Shown here: positions 23,401 through 34,746 of the stretch, in pieces
Layout: each line of letters starts with the position of its first letter
Position numbering within the stretch: the stretch's first letter is position 1
Assembly (NCBI GenBank): GCA_036768485.1
Contig: JAVLUZ010000521.1
Location: 62,001-126,000 of the forward strand
Reading direction: 5' to 3'
Source: Mermis nigrescens
Lineage: Eukaryota; Nematoda; Enoplea; Mermithida; Mermithidae
Length of the DNA stretch: 64,000 nucleotides
Made by a program: the position numbers and the translations under genes
The notes under the pieces: model-generated
What the model was told of the DNA's origin: nothing
Seen by the model: only the letters and a program-made list of their open reading frames with translations
Database searches by the model: none

Positions 23401-24823
23401 GTATCTTCCCAAATACAAGGTGCACCTAAATACTAAACTCATTTCAGGCCGTCCTGTGGCACAATAAAAAAGTCAAAAATGGTTACTTACATTTTCGACC
23501 ATGACTTTATCTAATAATGCGATAACTATCATCATAGGCATTCCAATAGTCAGAGAGCCCAAAGGGTTTATAGGTGACGAATGGGGATTTTCTGTTTTGG
23601 ACTTGCATACATTGTATCTGCTCGTACATATGTATATTCAAAATTGCTTTAAAACATTGTTTGAGGCTGAAATCGTTGGAAGTACCTAAAGTTGACCTTT
23701 GATTTAGTATAATAGCCACTCTCGTACCTTCCTTTGCGCATTTACCGAAGCATGTACTGGGATACTTCCCTTTCAAACTAAATATAAAAAATATTCAATT
23801 GAGAGCTTTCTAAGTATCTAGCTCATATTACATTAAAACCAGACTTGGATGTCCAAGATTTGTTAATCGAATGATTTTTCCTATTGAAGGACGTTGATTT
23901 TTTTGTGGATTCCAAGGACTTGACAATATTTTTCTTTGCTCAATTTTGGCGGCCTCCAGCATTATTGCCTGTTATTAGATATGGGACAGTCGATCAACTA
24001 TACGAATACCGCATTGTTGTTGAAGCTGAGGCCTGGTTTGATTTATTTTTCACGTATGATCCAACTAATAAAACGGACGGGTGAGCTTACTCATCTCATC
24101 AAATTTTGTATGTAACGTGTATTCATATAAGTCAAATTCGAAAGCGTAGGTACTATAATGTTTTCAAAGCTCAAATGAGTGAGTAACTGAAAAAGATTCA
24201 AAGAAAGCTTAGAGTAAAAAATCATAGTAAAACTCCCTTTGAATGCTTTTCAATATGTTACACAATGTCATGGTTACTGCTGCAGTTTCGTATCTATTGA
24301 TGTATACCAATTTAGCAATCAATATTTTAAGACCATTTCTATTTAAGATCATTTTCACTTATATACATGAATGATTAAATTCGTGAAAATGTCTTGTTCG
24401 AAGTTTTTCACCACCTTTATCATGCATCATTTCACACTTTATGCTTACGCTTATATACCAAAGTAGGTATACGTACCCATATACTTCAGCAATGCTTTTT
24501 CAACCTTCGAAATCTATATGGTTCATCCAGCAAAGAAGATTTTTAAATGGACCTTCCCCGGTTATTCACAGAGCATTTGTTCTGCTGATCTGCTAGGGGT
24601 ACTTGTTTATCTTCCATGTGATCCGTTGGCAAGCATACAAAGTCAATATACGGGCGACAATTGGTTTTATGTAAATAAGACACAGGAATCCAATGTGGTT
24701 CTAATCAAATCATTTGAAAACGATGATGATTTTGAACGCAATTATTCCCATTACTTCTACGCCTTCTGCTACAAGCCCTCAAGCCTTCAGTGGGGTTGTG
24801 ACAACAGAAACGTTTCATTATAA
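19867..24823 (+). CDS. Fukutin-like LicD-family glycan phosphotransferase, type II membrane protein
   Basis: Joined from 19867-20438, 21673-21997, 23890-24080 and 24490-24823, giving 473 aa, close to human fukutin (461). Junction phases are 2, 0 and 2 and all sites are GT-AG. Residues 1-20 are a basic cytoplasmic tail and about 21-40 a membrane anchor (FVVAFVLLLILLKWY); the rest should be in the Golgi/ER lumen and has several N-glycosylation sequons (NAT, NIS, NKT, NYS, NVS). The family block starts near residue 216 (YMWLLERSRFLECHYADI). GTLLGWYRQCDYIVHSK (283-299) runs into DVDFFVDS (300-307), the acidic metal-binding motif. The C-terminal FPGYSQSIC and YLPCDPL segments match the fukutin C-terminal region. 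Fukutin and FKRP transfer ribitol phosphate in O-mannosyl glycan synthesis; the substrate here is unknown. An expanded nematode paralogue is likely. Confidence 0.88.
20670..20953 (+). mobile_element. Family B repeat, most complete copy
   Basis: From CAGGTGCACAGAATG through GGGGGTCAACGG, AATGACCTCAAAAACTGG and AAAATAGCGTTAAAACTG to CCCCCACACGTGCATG. The ends are loosely inverted. GACATGAC occurs on both sides (20667 and 20954), though the exact boundary is unclear. It is in intron 1 of the fukutin-like gene. Confidence 0.65.
20962..21210 (+). mobile_element. hAT MITE, family A
   Basis: Ends CATAGGTGGGC and GCCCAAGTGTG, flanked by GACATGAC and GACATAAC (7 of 8). It is inserted directly beside the family B copy. 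Confidence 0.82.
21673..21997 (+). CDS. Fukutin-like exon 2 (GTLLGWYRQC motif)
   Basis: Starts after acceptor attatag (ending 21672); its first base completes the split Leu codon of exon 1. It ends in phase 0 at TCAAAA before GTAAGC at 21998. It carries the family's most conserved block. Confidence 0.87.
22231..22955. mobile_element. Foldback DNA transposon with inverted repeats of about 110 bp
   Basis: The left arm (TTAGCAACCTTTTGCTAGGG onward) and the right arm, read in reverse complement, match over about 110 bases, including ATATACCATTRGATAGAGAA. The interior keeps a transposase remnant. It sits in intron 2 of the fukutin-like gene. The terminal motif ACCTTTTGCTRGRGGTCA is shared with the element at 53279. 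Confidence 0.75.
22490..22665 (-). pseudogene. Decayed DDE transposase fragment (Tc1/mariner superfamily)
   Basis: The minus strand reads VFVHDKASCMRANATQHFL, a stop, then QPGNSLNLNAAETIGPF. This resembles the second-D to third-D/E region of DDE_3 transposases, where the family has a D-x-A-x-C/H segment followed by NSPDLNPAEN. The frame is broken by stops and probable frameshifts. It lies between the two arms of the long inverted repeat at 22231-22955, so it is the remains of that element's own transposase. Confidence 0.6.
23890..24080 (+). CDS. Fukutin-like exon 3 (DVD motif)
   Basis: Starts after acceptor ctattgaag (ending 23889) with the codons for DVD and ends in phase 2 before GTGAGC at 24081. 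The preceding intron separates HSK from DVD exactly. Confidence 0.87.
24490..24823 (+). CDS. Fukutin-like exon 4 (C-terminal domain)
   Basis: Starts after acceptor atacttcag (ending 24489) with one base completing a Gly codon, then NAFSTFEIYMVH. It ends at TAA 24821-24823 and contains the conserved FPGY, C393 and PCDP motifs. Confidence 0.85.
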
Positions 24824-24957
24824 TGCGTGTATGAGTCCATGACATGATTATAAAGTTATGATGAACATTAACGTTTACAAACCTAAAATTGTTCTGTCAT
24901 GCCATGTTATGCAACATTTAGTTTTTGTTCTACTTTTATGTATTAGTAGAGAAATTT

Positions 24958-24963
24958 AATAAA
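24958..24963 (+). terminator. Polyadenylation signal AATAAA
   Basis: AATAAA lies 135 bases after the stop of the fukutin-like gene, so the 3' UTR probably ends near 24980. A further AAATAAAT follows at about 24979. Confidence 0.6.
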
Positions 24964-25059
24964 GTGGAATGCATGAAATAAATTAAAAGCATTCAGCGGT
25001 TAGAGCATCTCAAGTTTCATGGCTACTGCTGCACTGTGTAAATACTAGAGGGTGTCCTA

Positions 25060-26130
25060 TGTCTACTAAATCAACACGGACACACCCCGGTATGTGCCTT
25101 CGGGAGTTACTTAGGTACTTACACTGCTCTTAGCGCTGGCCAGGTTATGTTAGCACGAAGCTCGGCTCTAAACCCAACAGCCCTCAATAACCTCTCGACT
25201 TCCTCGTCCTAATATTGCTGACCGCTTCTTGGTCGGAACTCGGAAATCTCGGCAGCTACGCCCTACAACCTAGCTCTGAGTACCTACCTAACCCCGGTAT
25301 GCTCGCAAGGTCAGTTGACCTATCTCAACCCAACTCTCAAGTTGATGATTTAACTTGTTTTCCAACCACTGATTGGTTTCAGAAATGTTTTGGTTCCTAA
25401 TAAGTGTAGCACTCTAAACATTGATTCAAACAACAGCGAGCTCTAATCTGGACAGTCATCATCATTAAAAGATTAGATAATATTTTGACCATTTTTGGGT
25501 TGAGAAATAGATAAGGAACTTTCCAAAAATAAGTCTAAGATAAGACACAACATTATTTACCTTTCCTATATCGGTCGAGATAAAATAAAAATAGTATCGT
25601 CGTCGGGGCCCGGCCTTACCCTCGATATAAAAAATCACTGGGTAAATATTTTTCCCAATTTATTAATTTACAAAATAAACAAGGCACGACTTAAATGTCG
25701 GCAACAAAAACAAAAACGAAACCACGCTCCAACGTCGTAACTCAACTTGACTGCCAACACGACTGATCAATCCATTCTCATGATTGATTACAGTATATAA
25801 CAATCAATCAAACAAAGTTACATACAGATGAAATAACTTTTAAACAAGTCATACGATCTAAATTTTACAGCGGTAAATCAAATATCTAATTAACTGATCT
25901 TCGCATGCATAACTCCTTTTTACCGGACATGTACCTAATGGGATTTTGAAATGAAAGATGGGATTAAATTGGGAACTGTAGGCATAACCCGAGCTAGCAC
26001 ATCACCAAGATGGTTATTCAAATGGTTAAGAGATTCCATAATAATGCAAAACTGTAATCGATTCGCTTTCGCGACGGCAATAATATAATGTTCGATAAAA
26101 TGTTCGTCACGTGTAACTATCGCAGTTACA
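25060..26130 (+). repeat. Interspersed repeat G, about 1.05 kb
   Basis: Aligns along its length with 40860-41880: CCTTCGGGASTTACTTAGGT, CTCTTAGCGCTGGCC, AGGTCAGTTGACCTATCTCA, AGTTGATGATTTAACTT, a CCTCGRTATAAARA block and a CCGGACA block near the end. Partial copies are at 30330, 36740 and 38890. The class is unknown; a solo LTR is possible, but I found no paired copies or polymerase. Confidence 0.55.
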
Positions 26131-26152
26131 ACTGTACAAGTGGTGAAGTACC

Positions 26153-26315
26153 TATAGTCTGTTTCACATAACATTGTGCATACTATTTTAAGAATTTTCA
26201 TCGACAGTAAGCCAAGGTTTACGATAATTATATATCAGATCAATGTTATAATCGCAATGCTTATTGTCGGAGATGGTTTTGAAATTTATGACCGAATTTA
26301 TATGAAACAGACTAT
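26153..26315. mobile_element. MITE, TATAGTC family (short)
   Basis: TATAGTCTGTTTCACATAA at the left and its inverse TATATGAAACAGACTAT at the right; 163 bp. Confidence 0.7.
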
Positions 26316-26367
26316 CCTGTTTTTTGACCTATGCTTGAAGTCGCGCATGGCGATCGGAAACGCTATA

Positions 26368-28190
26368 TCATAGGTAGCGCGTTAGCGTGTACCTATTATA
26401 TACTTACTTGGATACCCCAACATATGAGCCCCCTACAGCTATAACGCGACACATCTGGGAGGTACGGTTTTTTAAAAAGATAGATAATATAACAACTCGA
26501 TGAACTTTTTTGTCAACACTCAATACCGAGTTTGTAATGAGCGTGTGAAGTTTTGGCGTAACGCTATAACACAAACCGAATTTTGGTGTTTTTCCGCAGC
26601 TTGCACACAAGTCTCTGTGAATGCCTGAAACTAATTAATAGTACAGAATTGTAGAAGATAAAATTCTCTAGGTACACGTTTTTTGTTTTTTTAAATATCG
26701 CAATAATTCTCGAAGGGGGAGTGTAAAGAGTGTAACAATCAGCAGGTGTAAAGACATATTTTGGTTGCATTTTTGCCTTCTTGATGTATACCAACAACTC
26801 CGATTATGAGTCCCAAGAAATTTTTTCTGACAAAAATTTACTACGGCTTGAAGGCTATTTTCTGCTTACCAGACACTCAATAAGGAGTTAGATCTGGGGT
26901 TTCAAACTTTACACCCTAGTGGATGGTGTAAAAAACAGATTTTGTCTAAGATTTCTCCGCCAACTTTTCCGCTCATGAAAAAGGATAGATTGAATAAAAT
27001 AGAAATGATTCACCTTCTAAGGGCTACACGTCACAGCAGGCTGCGATTAAAATACGCGATATTGAGTTATTTATGGGGGTGTAAAGTTCGAAATCATGGG
27101 TGTAAAATGAGCGAAAAAAACACGCTTTTCCCCTATTTTGATTGTTACATATCTCAAATATTTTGCAGAACAGATGTTTTCCACACACGAACGTACTACA
27201 CTTTAAAGGTTACAAACCGGCACAAACCGAATTTCTTTGCACTCAATGGGGAGTTAGGTTCAGATTTTAAAGTTTACAATGTGGTGGATGGTGGAAAATA
27301 CGTTTTTGTCCGTTTTCTTGTTCGAAACTTTCTCCGTTTAGAAGTAGGAATAAGTCGAATGGAATAAAAATAGAGTACTCTCTATAAGTGGCACACTTCC
27401 CAGCAATTTGCGTGTATTTGCATCAATATTTAGCTTTTTCGGGAGGTGTAAAGTCAAAAATTGGGTGTGTTTGACGTGTTTCTGTCTTGTTTTTTCTCCG
27501 AACTTCTCCGATTAGGAATCTGGACATGATCTTAAGTCTAAAAATGTACCATGAATCAAACGTGATACGTCAGTTAAGCGTGTTTGTTTATAGTCAACAG
27601 TGGTGTAAATTGGTTTACATATGATATTTATTTGTCTTCAGACCATTGTAGAGACTTAATTTTTTCATAAATGTTGATCGTAATATCAGAGTTATATCAG
27701 AATTACGAATCCAACTGAAACCTTCTTTATACTCAGGAGTTGTGTAAAATTTACTCTGCAAATTAACTCTAGTTCCAGAGCTTTGCGGAAGCTTAACTTT
27801 TTTCAAAATGTTCTACGTAACGTCAGAATTACGAATCTGACTACCAGTTTTCTCTACACACAGCAGTTGCGTAAAGTTTGCACTATTCATTTATTGTTAA
27901 TGTTTAGTTTACACTACAAATTTATTTTTCTTCCAGAGCATTGAAAAACGTGAATAATTCAAAATATGTTCCGTAAGTTCAGAATTACGAATCTGACTGT
28001 ATGTTTTCTTTACATCCATTAGTTATGTAAAGTTCACACTAATAATAAAATTTAGTTTCAGAGCGTTGCAGAAGCTTTTTTAAATGTTCCATGTAACGTC
28101 AGGATTACAAATCTAAGCGTAACTGTTCTTTATACCAAATATTTGCGTAAAGTTTATGCTAAAGACCTTTGATCTTTTTAAATAAGGTAA
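26368..28190. repeat. GTGTAAAG-rich degenerate array, block 1
   Basis: Same sequence as parts of 31870-36700. It opens with ATAGGTAGCGCG, has TTACGAATCTGAC-type motifs every 100-200 bases with GTGTAAAGT between them, and includes the block GGATGGTGTAAAAAACAG. The 141-codon frame at 26942 runs through this repeat and has stops in the sister copies. Confidence 0.65.
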
Positions 28191-28199
28191 GTTTGTCCT

Positions 28200-28430
28200 G
28201 TTTAATAATGATAAAGCTGATGTTCTGAAAAATATTGTTTCCGCGTTCTTGGACTGCTGTCATTATTGTGGCATGTTACCATATCTTTTTACTGACTGAT
28301 TTACTCAACTCATGCCAATTAAAAGTAGGATGGCTATCTATTTATATGCCTAAAGTCCCAAAATTTATTAAAAATCAGACTTTCCGAAGCAACGCAAAAA
28401 ATCGAAGTATATTCTGCGGCCTCTGAAAAA
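28200..28430. repeat. Left arm of foldback family N, split copy
   Basis: CGCGTTCTTGGACTGCTGTC through ATCGAAGTATATTCTGCGGC match 37495-37760. The matching inverse arm is at 29560-29745, with two MITEs inserted between. Confidence 0.6.
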
Positions 28431-28469
28431 GTGTAATCCCTTTAAATAATCTTTAACGCTTCACATAAG

Positions 28470-28656
28470 CAGTGGCGGATCCAGGATTTTCCTAAGGGGG
28501 GGGGGGCGGTACCCCTAAGGTAGGGGGCGGAACCCTGACTTGGGCGGAAAAATTAGCCGTTTTAACCAGAAAATCGCTATAAATCGCTCAAAAATCCTTA
28601 ATTTTGCGCACTATTTTGGGCCAATGGGGGCTCCCCGCCCCCTAAATCCGCCCCTG
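28470..28656 (+). mobile_element. hAT MITE, family J (CAGTGGCGGATCC)
   Basis: 187 bp, ends CAGTGGCGGATCC and AATCCGCCCCTG, with perfect duplication CACATAAG (28462-28469 and 28657-28664). It is about 90% like the reverse copy at 3654. Confidence 0.9.
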
Positions 28657-28867
28657 CACATAAGAGTTTATAAACATAATCTAGATTGTATACTTTTTGT
28701 AAAGTGCTTGCAAGTTGCAATGCTGACTTGCTCAGCATCGTGACTGATGGAAAAATAAGTGCAATCGTATTTAAAGGCGTCTTATTTTGTTATCATGAAC
28801 ATTATAGCAAGCTTACCTAGCGTCAATTGATTAGTGTACACAATCGTTGCGGGCATGCAAGTGTACC

Positions 28868-29352
28868 TATAGTCTGTTTCATTTATTCGAGTTTTGTCAG
28901 AAAATGTTTTCAAAGGCTACAGTACTGTAAATCGACAGAAAAGTTGAGTGGGTTCGAGCGGCCGCCATTCTTTCATATTTAATGCACTTCACCGTCCATA
29001 TAGACTTAATTCAAGCATCTAAACAGTGATGTGACATACGTGTTGCTTCGATGACAATCAGACATTCTACCACTGCGCTAAGCGGAAGTTTTAGGCGATG
29101 TTTAAAATGCTAGTCTATTGTGTTTAAGGGTTGATGTATGACAAGCTGAATGCGCGAATTCCATCTGCATGTTGCATGATCTGCAGGAAGACGAGAATAA
29201 ATTATGCCGTAAGAAATTTTATTGAAAAACCCTTCTTTCCTATTTAGCTACAGTGACCTGTAAATGACCTACTGTAAGTAGGGAAGATAGAGTTACTGTA
29301 GCCTCGGAAAAGATTTGCTGAAAAATCTCTCGGATAAATGAAACAGACTATA
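28868..29352. mobile_element. MITE, TATAGTC family, with internal tRNA-like motif
   Basis: 485 bp; the left end TATAGTCTGTTTCATTTATT and the right end are exact inverses over about 18 bases. On the minus strand near 29055-29095 is TTAGCGCAGTGGTAGAATG, resembling a tRNA D-arm (A box). Confidence 0.8.
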
Positions 29353-29559
29353 CATGTAGGCTGTTTCACGTAAGCTTCCGCGTTTCCTACAGCTGTAAAC
29401 TATATAACAATGTCTTGGATTGTCTTAAATGCATATAATGTTTGCTATTTCATTCAATTGGCTTACAAAGTCCCTCCTAGTTTACACCATCTACTTTCCA
29501 ATAGCTATACCTAACTTGCTACTTTTTTCAATCGATTTTTCGTTTCAAAAGTTTATTTC

Positions 29560-29745
29560 AATCTGCAGGCCGCTGAATATACTTCGATTTTTTGCGTTGC
29601 TTGAAGAAAGTCTGATTTTTAAAACGACTTTAGGCGTATACATTAGAGTAGCTTTTTCCTAGTCCTTTCCTTTTACGTCCTTGATAATCCACAGTCCCAA
29701 GTATATTCGTCTTTTTTGTTCCATCGGAGCATTCATTTTTCTTTG
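29560..29745. repeat. Right arm of foldback family N, split copy
   Basis: Inverse complement of 37590-37760 (CGAAGTATATTCWGCGGCC, TTTTTTGTTCCATCGGAGCA). Confidence 0.6.
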
Positions 29746-30329
29746 CTTAAGATACATATTTCGGCCGGCATGGAATAAATTGGGTGTGACAGTAACACTT
29801 TTGGCTAACGAGAGAATTCATGCGCAGGCTAAAAAATAGGGTACCTATGTACATATAGGAATAAGTAGGTACTGATTTTGTTCGGATGTTGATCTGAGAA
29901 GCTATTAGCGGATTTATAAAAAAGAACACATTTTTTAAAATCATATTTTTATATTCATAATTTAAAGCAGACCAAAAAAGGTCATCTGAACGAAGCATTA
30001 CATGTGGTTTTTTATAAAGTAGTCAAGTATGTATGTAAATTACAGGACTGGATCGCCTTAGGAATTGACGGCGAAGGGGGTTGAGGATAGGGTCCTGCGC
30101 TATAACCTACCGGATCTACGCATCAGACGTAAAGAAAAGCCGGACATAGCCCCTTCCCATGATATTCGGCCGTAATTAATGTAACGTCTGGGCGTTTTGT
30201 TACCTTGGAGTTGTCTTAGCGCGCGCAAACGAGTTTGCTGATTAAGTACTTGAAGTATGTACGGATAGCTAAACCGACAGCACGCCGTCGGGGAAGATAC
30301 CCAACACACAACAACTACCAAAGCAACAA

Positions 30330-30600
30330 ACCCCCAATAAGTACCTTCGGGGCTTACCTAAGTACATATGCTACAATTAGCGCTGGTCAGGAAGCTGCGG
30401 CAAATCATCTGCTCTCTTCCAAATTACCCTGAATACTTACTACCTAAAATCTCCACGGACGTATCTGGTCCGGTACTTATGGAGATTTTGGGGAGGAGAT
30501 TCCGACCGCAGATCCTAACGCAGGAGTAATTAGATAACCCCGGAATTTGCCCTAGGTCCTTGCATAGCCGTGCCCAGGGAGTGCGAACTGTGCGGCCGCA
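30330..30600 (+). repeat. Interspersed repeat G, partial
   Basis: TACCTTCGGGGCTTACCTAA, TTAGCGCTGGTCAGG and CCCCGGAATTTGCCCTAGG match the head of the G family and the inverse copy at 37010-37260. Confidence 0.5.
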
Positions 30601-30779
30601 CAGGGCCGCTAAAATTATGGGCCGCTAAAAAAGTTGTAGTGCATGCCGTATAGAATTCATTTTTTGGCGGCCCTCTTACAATAATTCGATACATACGTTC
30701 AAAAGGATCGATTTTTCGACGTTCTAATGCAAACCCAGTCAGTTAAAAATCTTTACTTGCATTTTTAAGAGAACGCTGA

Positions 30780-31500
30780 CTGAGCTATACTTGTATTCAT
30801 TTTTCAGACATATTGTTGATTTTTCTGTTGCAATAATGTGTGTCCAGAAAATTGAGTTCGAAAAGGCTAAAATGTCAAAATTATCCGGCGCTTTGGACCG
30901 AGCCATAGATCAAATGAATTTAAAAGCTTGAATCAGCTGAAATAATCTAGCACTTCACATCACTAGTAATTTAATGCACTATTTGTTCATTGAATGAAAG
31001 TGCGCATGCTTGTTGAGCATAAAACTAAAAGTGCGAAAATGATTGTGTACCAGTTTGTCTATTCTTTGCTTTTTTGTCATTCTTTACAAGGACACAATCC
31101 TATTTTTAAATAAAAGAAATGGCCAAATTTTCTTATGTTTTTGTGAATTTCCTGTTTTCTGAACTGCATCTTCTTAATAAGAAGGTCACAAATGGGCCTG
31201 AAAAGGGTAAGAACAAAAACTTCAATTTATACATTTTTCTATATCTTATTAGCAGCGATCCGTTGCTGCGCTATGTAATTAGCAGAGGTCGAAAAACGCA
31301 TTTCAGCTCAGAAGTTTTGTGAGATGTAAGACTTCATCAATTTTGAGTGTTTTTGAGCTCCATTCAGGGCCGAAATTCGGCCGTTTTTGCGAAAATTTTA
31401 ACGTTATTATTTGACATTAAAATGCTTTTTTACAAAATTTGTAGGGACTCTGTCCCGGACTGCGCAGGGAACGCTTGACCGCGCCACCTAAGACCCCCGC
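30780..31500 (+). repeat. Fragment of the interior of the 54429-type hAT element
   Basis: Shares with 58320-58990 and, inversely, with 55200-55790 the blocks GTGTCCAGAA, TTCATTGAATGAAA, CACAAATGGGCCTGAAAA and CGTTGCTGCGCTA. There are no clean ends. Confidence 0.5.
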
Positions 31501-31503
31501 AGC

Positions 31504-31640
31504 ATATGTGGGCAGCAACAAAATCCCGGGAGGGTAGGTGCAAGGTTTTTGAAGGTCGAAAAATGGTCTTAAAAATGATGGTATGGCTAAGAAATACCGT
31601 TTTCAAGGTTTCTCATTGAGCACTACCCACGAATACCGGC
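31504..31640 (+). mobile_element. hAT MITE family A, truncated
   Basis: Starts CATATGTGGGCAGC and follows family A to the GAGCACTACCCA block; the right half is missing where unrelated sequence begins. Confidence 0.55.
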
Positions 31641-31876
31641 TTTAAAAACATGGGAAGATGATGAATCGCTCAAGTCATGCACATGGACCAGACATGTACA
31701 CTGAGCTAAAGGTTCTTGCTCGATCGAGTCCAAATGAATTAACTTCGCCACTAGCTACTCTTAAATATCTATCAAATGACTTCCAGGATGTTTTCCCGAA
31801 CCTTATAATTGATTTCAGAATTTTACTTACAATACCTATTGCTGTGGCCTCAGAAATAGGTATTGTTAGATATATC

Positions 31877-31902
31877 ATAGGTAGCGCGATAGCGCTACCT
31901 AT
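31877..31902. repeat. Perfect 26-bp palindrome at unit start
   Basis: Arms ATAGGTAGCGC and GCGCTACCTAT flank GATA. It is identical to 34721-34746; a decayed copy is at about 26369. Confidence 0.9.
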
Positions 31903-34720
31903 AATATACTTGGCCACCCTTTTTTCTTATATGTTTTTCACAGCGAGTGCGAAATTTGTGTCCCCCCTCACAGCTATAACGGCACACATCTGAGAGGTGC
32001 GGTTTTTTTTAAAAGGTAGATAATAAAAAAACTTAGTGCCCCCATTTTTTTCTTGTTTACACTCAATACCGAGCGCGTCGTGAGTGTGTAAAGTTTACAC
32101 CAAAAATTCAAATAATTTGCGGAGGGCCAATTTTTTTAAAAAATGTTTTCCCTAATTAGTAGGTTACGAATCTGGTCTTAAAATTTCTTTACACTCATTG
32201 GTTGTTGCACAGGAGTGTAAATTAGACGGTTTTTTTACAGTTTTCATGTGGCCAAGCATATCTAACTCAGTTTTACATTCTATGCAGTCTGATTGGTTTC
32301 AAAATGTAGACGGTTAAAAAATCTAGCGGAGACTTTTTTTAATTTTTTTTAAAGTAATATTCTCGAATTTAGAGGCGGTTTATTGTTAGCGCGTACCTAT
32401 AACATACTTGGGTACCTCTAACACCTGTGCACCCCCTACAGCTATAACGGGACACTTCTGGAAGGTGCAGTTTTTTTAAAAGAAAGAAAATAAAAAAAAT
32501 TCGCTGCCTTTGTTTTTTTGTTTTTCTTGAAACGCAAAACTGACTGTGTAAAGAAGGTGTAAAGTTTTTGTGTAACGTTATAACATGGGACAAATTTTGG
32601 GACATTTATAATGCGGCATATGGACAACTGAGTATTGATGACTCGAAGAATTGAACGGCATAGGATAATAGAGGGATGAATTCTACAGATGGCACTTCTT
32701 TTGTTTTTAGAAATTCGCATTAGTTATCGAATGGCAGTGTAAAGAGTGCGAAAATCTGGGGGTAAAAAAAGCACTTTTTGGTCGAGTTTTCAACCTGCTT
32801 ATGTCCGATACTAAGTCCGGTTATGAGTTTTTCGAAATGTTTTTTGACAGAAATGTAGAGCGGATCAAGGGCTACATTCTGTATATAAGCAAAGTCTTCT
32901 ATGCTTAATGGTGAGTTAGATCCTGGGGTTTAAAGTTTACACTCTAGTGGATGGTGTAAAAAAACGGATTTTAACTAAGATTTCTCTGCCAAATTTTCCC
33001 GCTTATGAGTAAGGGTGAATTGAATACAGCAGTAATAAAGTGCCTCTCAGGGGCTACACATCGCAGCAAACCGCATTTAAAAAACGCAATATTGAGTTAT
33101 TTATGGGGGTGTAAAGTTCGAAATTAGAGGTAAAAAATGGGCGAAAAAACACGTTTTTTCCGAATTTTGATTAATAAATCATACCAAATAATTTTTGCAA
33201 GAGAATTTTGGCACACCGGAATGTACTACGATTTAAAAGCTACAAATTGTACCAAACCGAATTTCTTTAAACTCAATGGGGAGTTCGGTACGGAATTTTA
33301 AAGTTTACAGTGTTCTAAATGATGGAAAAAACGTTTTTGTTGCGTTTTTTGTTCCACTTTCTCCGTCCAGAAGTCGGGATAAGTCTAATAGAATAAGAAT
33401 AAAGTGCTTTATATCGGGTGCATGTCAAAGCAAATTGTCTATACATTAATATTCAGCGAGTGTAAAGTCAAAATTTTGGTGTTTAAAATGCGTTTCTGTC
33501 TTGTTTTTTCTGCCTGCTTCTCTGGTTATGAGTCAGGGACACGATTATCAAGTCTAGAAATGGACCAGGAACCAAATTTGATATGCCAGTCTGGCGCATA
33601 TGTTTACACTCTACAGTGTTGTAAAGTGGTTTACACCAATTGTTAGTTTGCACATAGAACATTATGGAGACTTAATTTTTTTCATAAATATTAATCGTAA
33701 TATCGGAACAATATCAAAATTACGAATCTGACCAAAATTTTCTTTACAATAGGTGTTTACATGAAGTTTACACTACATATGTATTTATCTTGGTTTTTGA
33801 GCATTCCAGAAACCTAATTTTTCCCTGGAGTCTAAAAATTTTCAAAGGATCAAATGTGAGACGTCACGTAGGCGCGTTTGTTTACATCCAACAGTGATGT
33901 AAAGTAGTTTACATTCATTGTTTATTTGTCCTCAGACCATTGTAGAGACATAATTTTTTCATGAATGTTGATCATAATATCCGAGTAATTTTTTACACTG
34001 CATGTTAGCCTTTGTTCTAGAGCATTGCAAAAAGCGAAATTTTTTCCTGAGATCTAAAAATTTACAGGGAATGAAATATATACGTCAGTTGGGCGCTCTT
34101 GCTTACACTCAGCAGTATTGCAAAGTGGTTTAAACCTAATGTTTATTTGTCTTCAAAACATTATGGAGACTCATTTTTCCATAAATATTGAAAGTAATAT
34201 CGGAGCAATATCAAAATTACGAATCCGACTAAAATATTCTTTACGCTATGTGTTTGTGTAAAGTTTACATTACGTGTTAACCTTAATTCGATAGACTTGC
34301 AGAGACTATGTAACTGAAGTCAAGAAATTTTCAAGGATTCATATGTGAGACATCAATTAAGTGAGTTTGTTAACCCTCAAAAGTAATCTGAAGTGATTTA
34401 AAAATTATGTTCAAGTGTCCTTAGATCATTGAAGAGATGTAATTTTGTCTAAAATGGGTTGCATTAAAGTTAAATCCTTCTTAGCCGTGTTTATAATATG
34501 TTTCACAAAATCTTGCACATGGAGAGCAATCGTTTAATCGATGTAAATTGCCAGCAAAAGTGGTTTAAAATGAACCAGCAATCACACTAATGTGCACAGA
34601 AGTCGACAAAGATATGCAGCTTTATTGTAATCATGTACATTAATAAGCCGTAAATCGGAAATACACCATTTGGAATGGAAAAGACTGCAGTTAATGAATA
34701 CATATGTTAAACTTATTATA

Positions 34721-34746
34721 ATAGGTAGCGCGATAGCGCTACCTAT
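34721..34746. repeat. Perfect 26-bp palindrome at second unit start
   Basis: Identical to 31877-31902, including the GATA centre. Confidence 0.9.

Noticed and set aside
26942..27367. 141-codon open frame on the + strand, the longest outside the two main genes' exons except one
   Set aside because: It lies in the GTGTAAAG array; the equivalent stretches at 32950-33300 and 36150-36550 contain stops and indels, so there is no sign of protein-level conservation.
30100..30321. 73-codon minus-strand frame beside repeat G, considered as a Gag fragment
   Set aside because: No zinc knuckle or other Gag motif; composition is simply G+C-rich.
31658..31993. 111-codon frame with an IIGSAIALPIIYLA segment that also appears in frames near 34700
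   Set aside because: The shared peptide is only the translation of the 26-bp palindrome and its flank, which is why it occurs on both strands and in two places.
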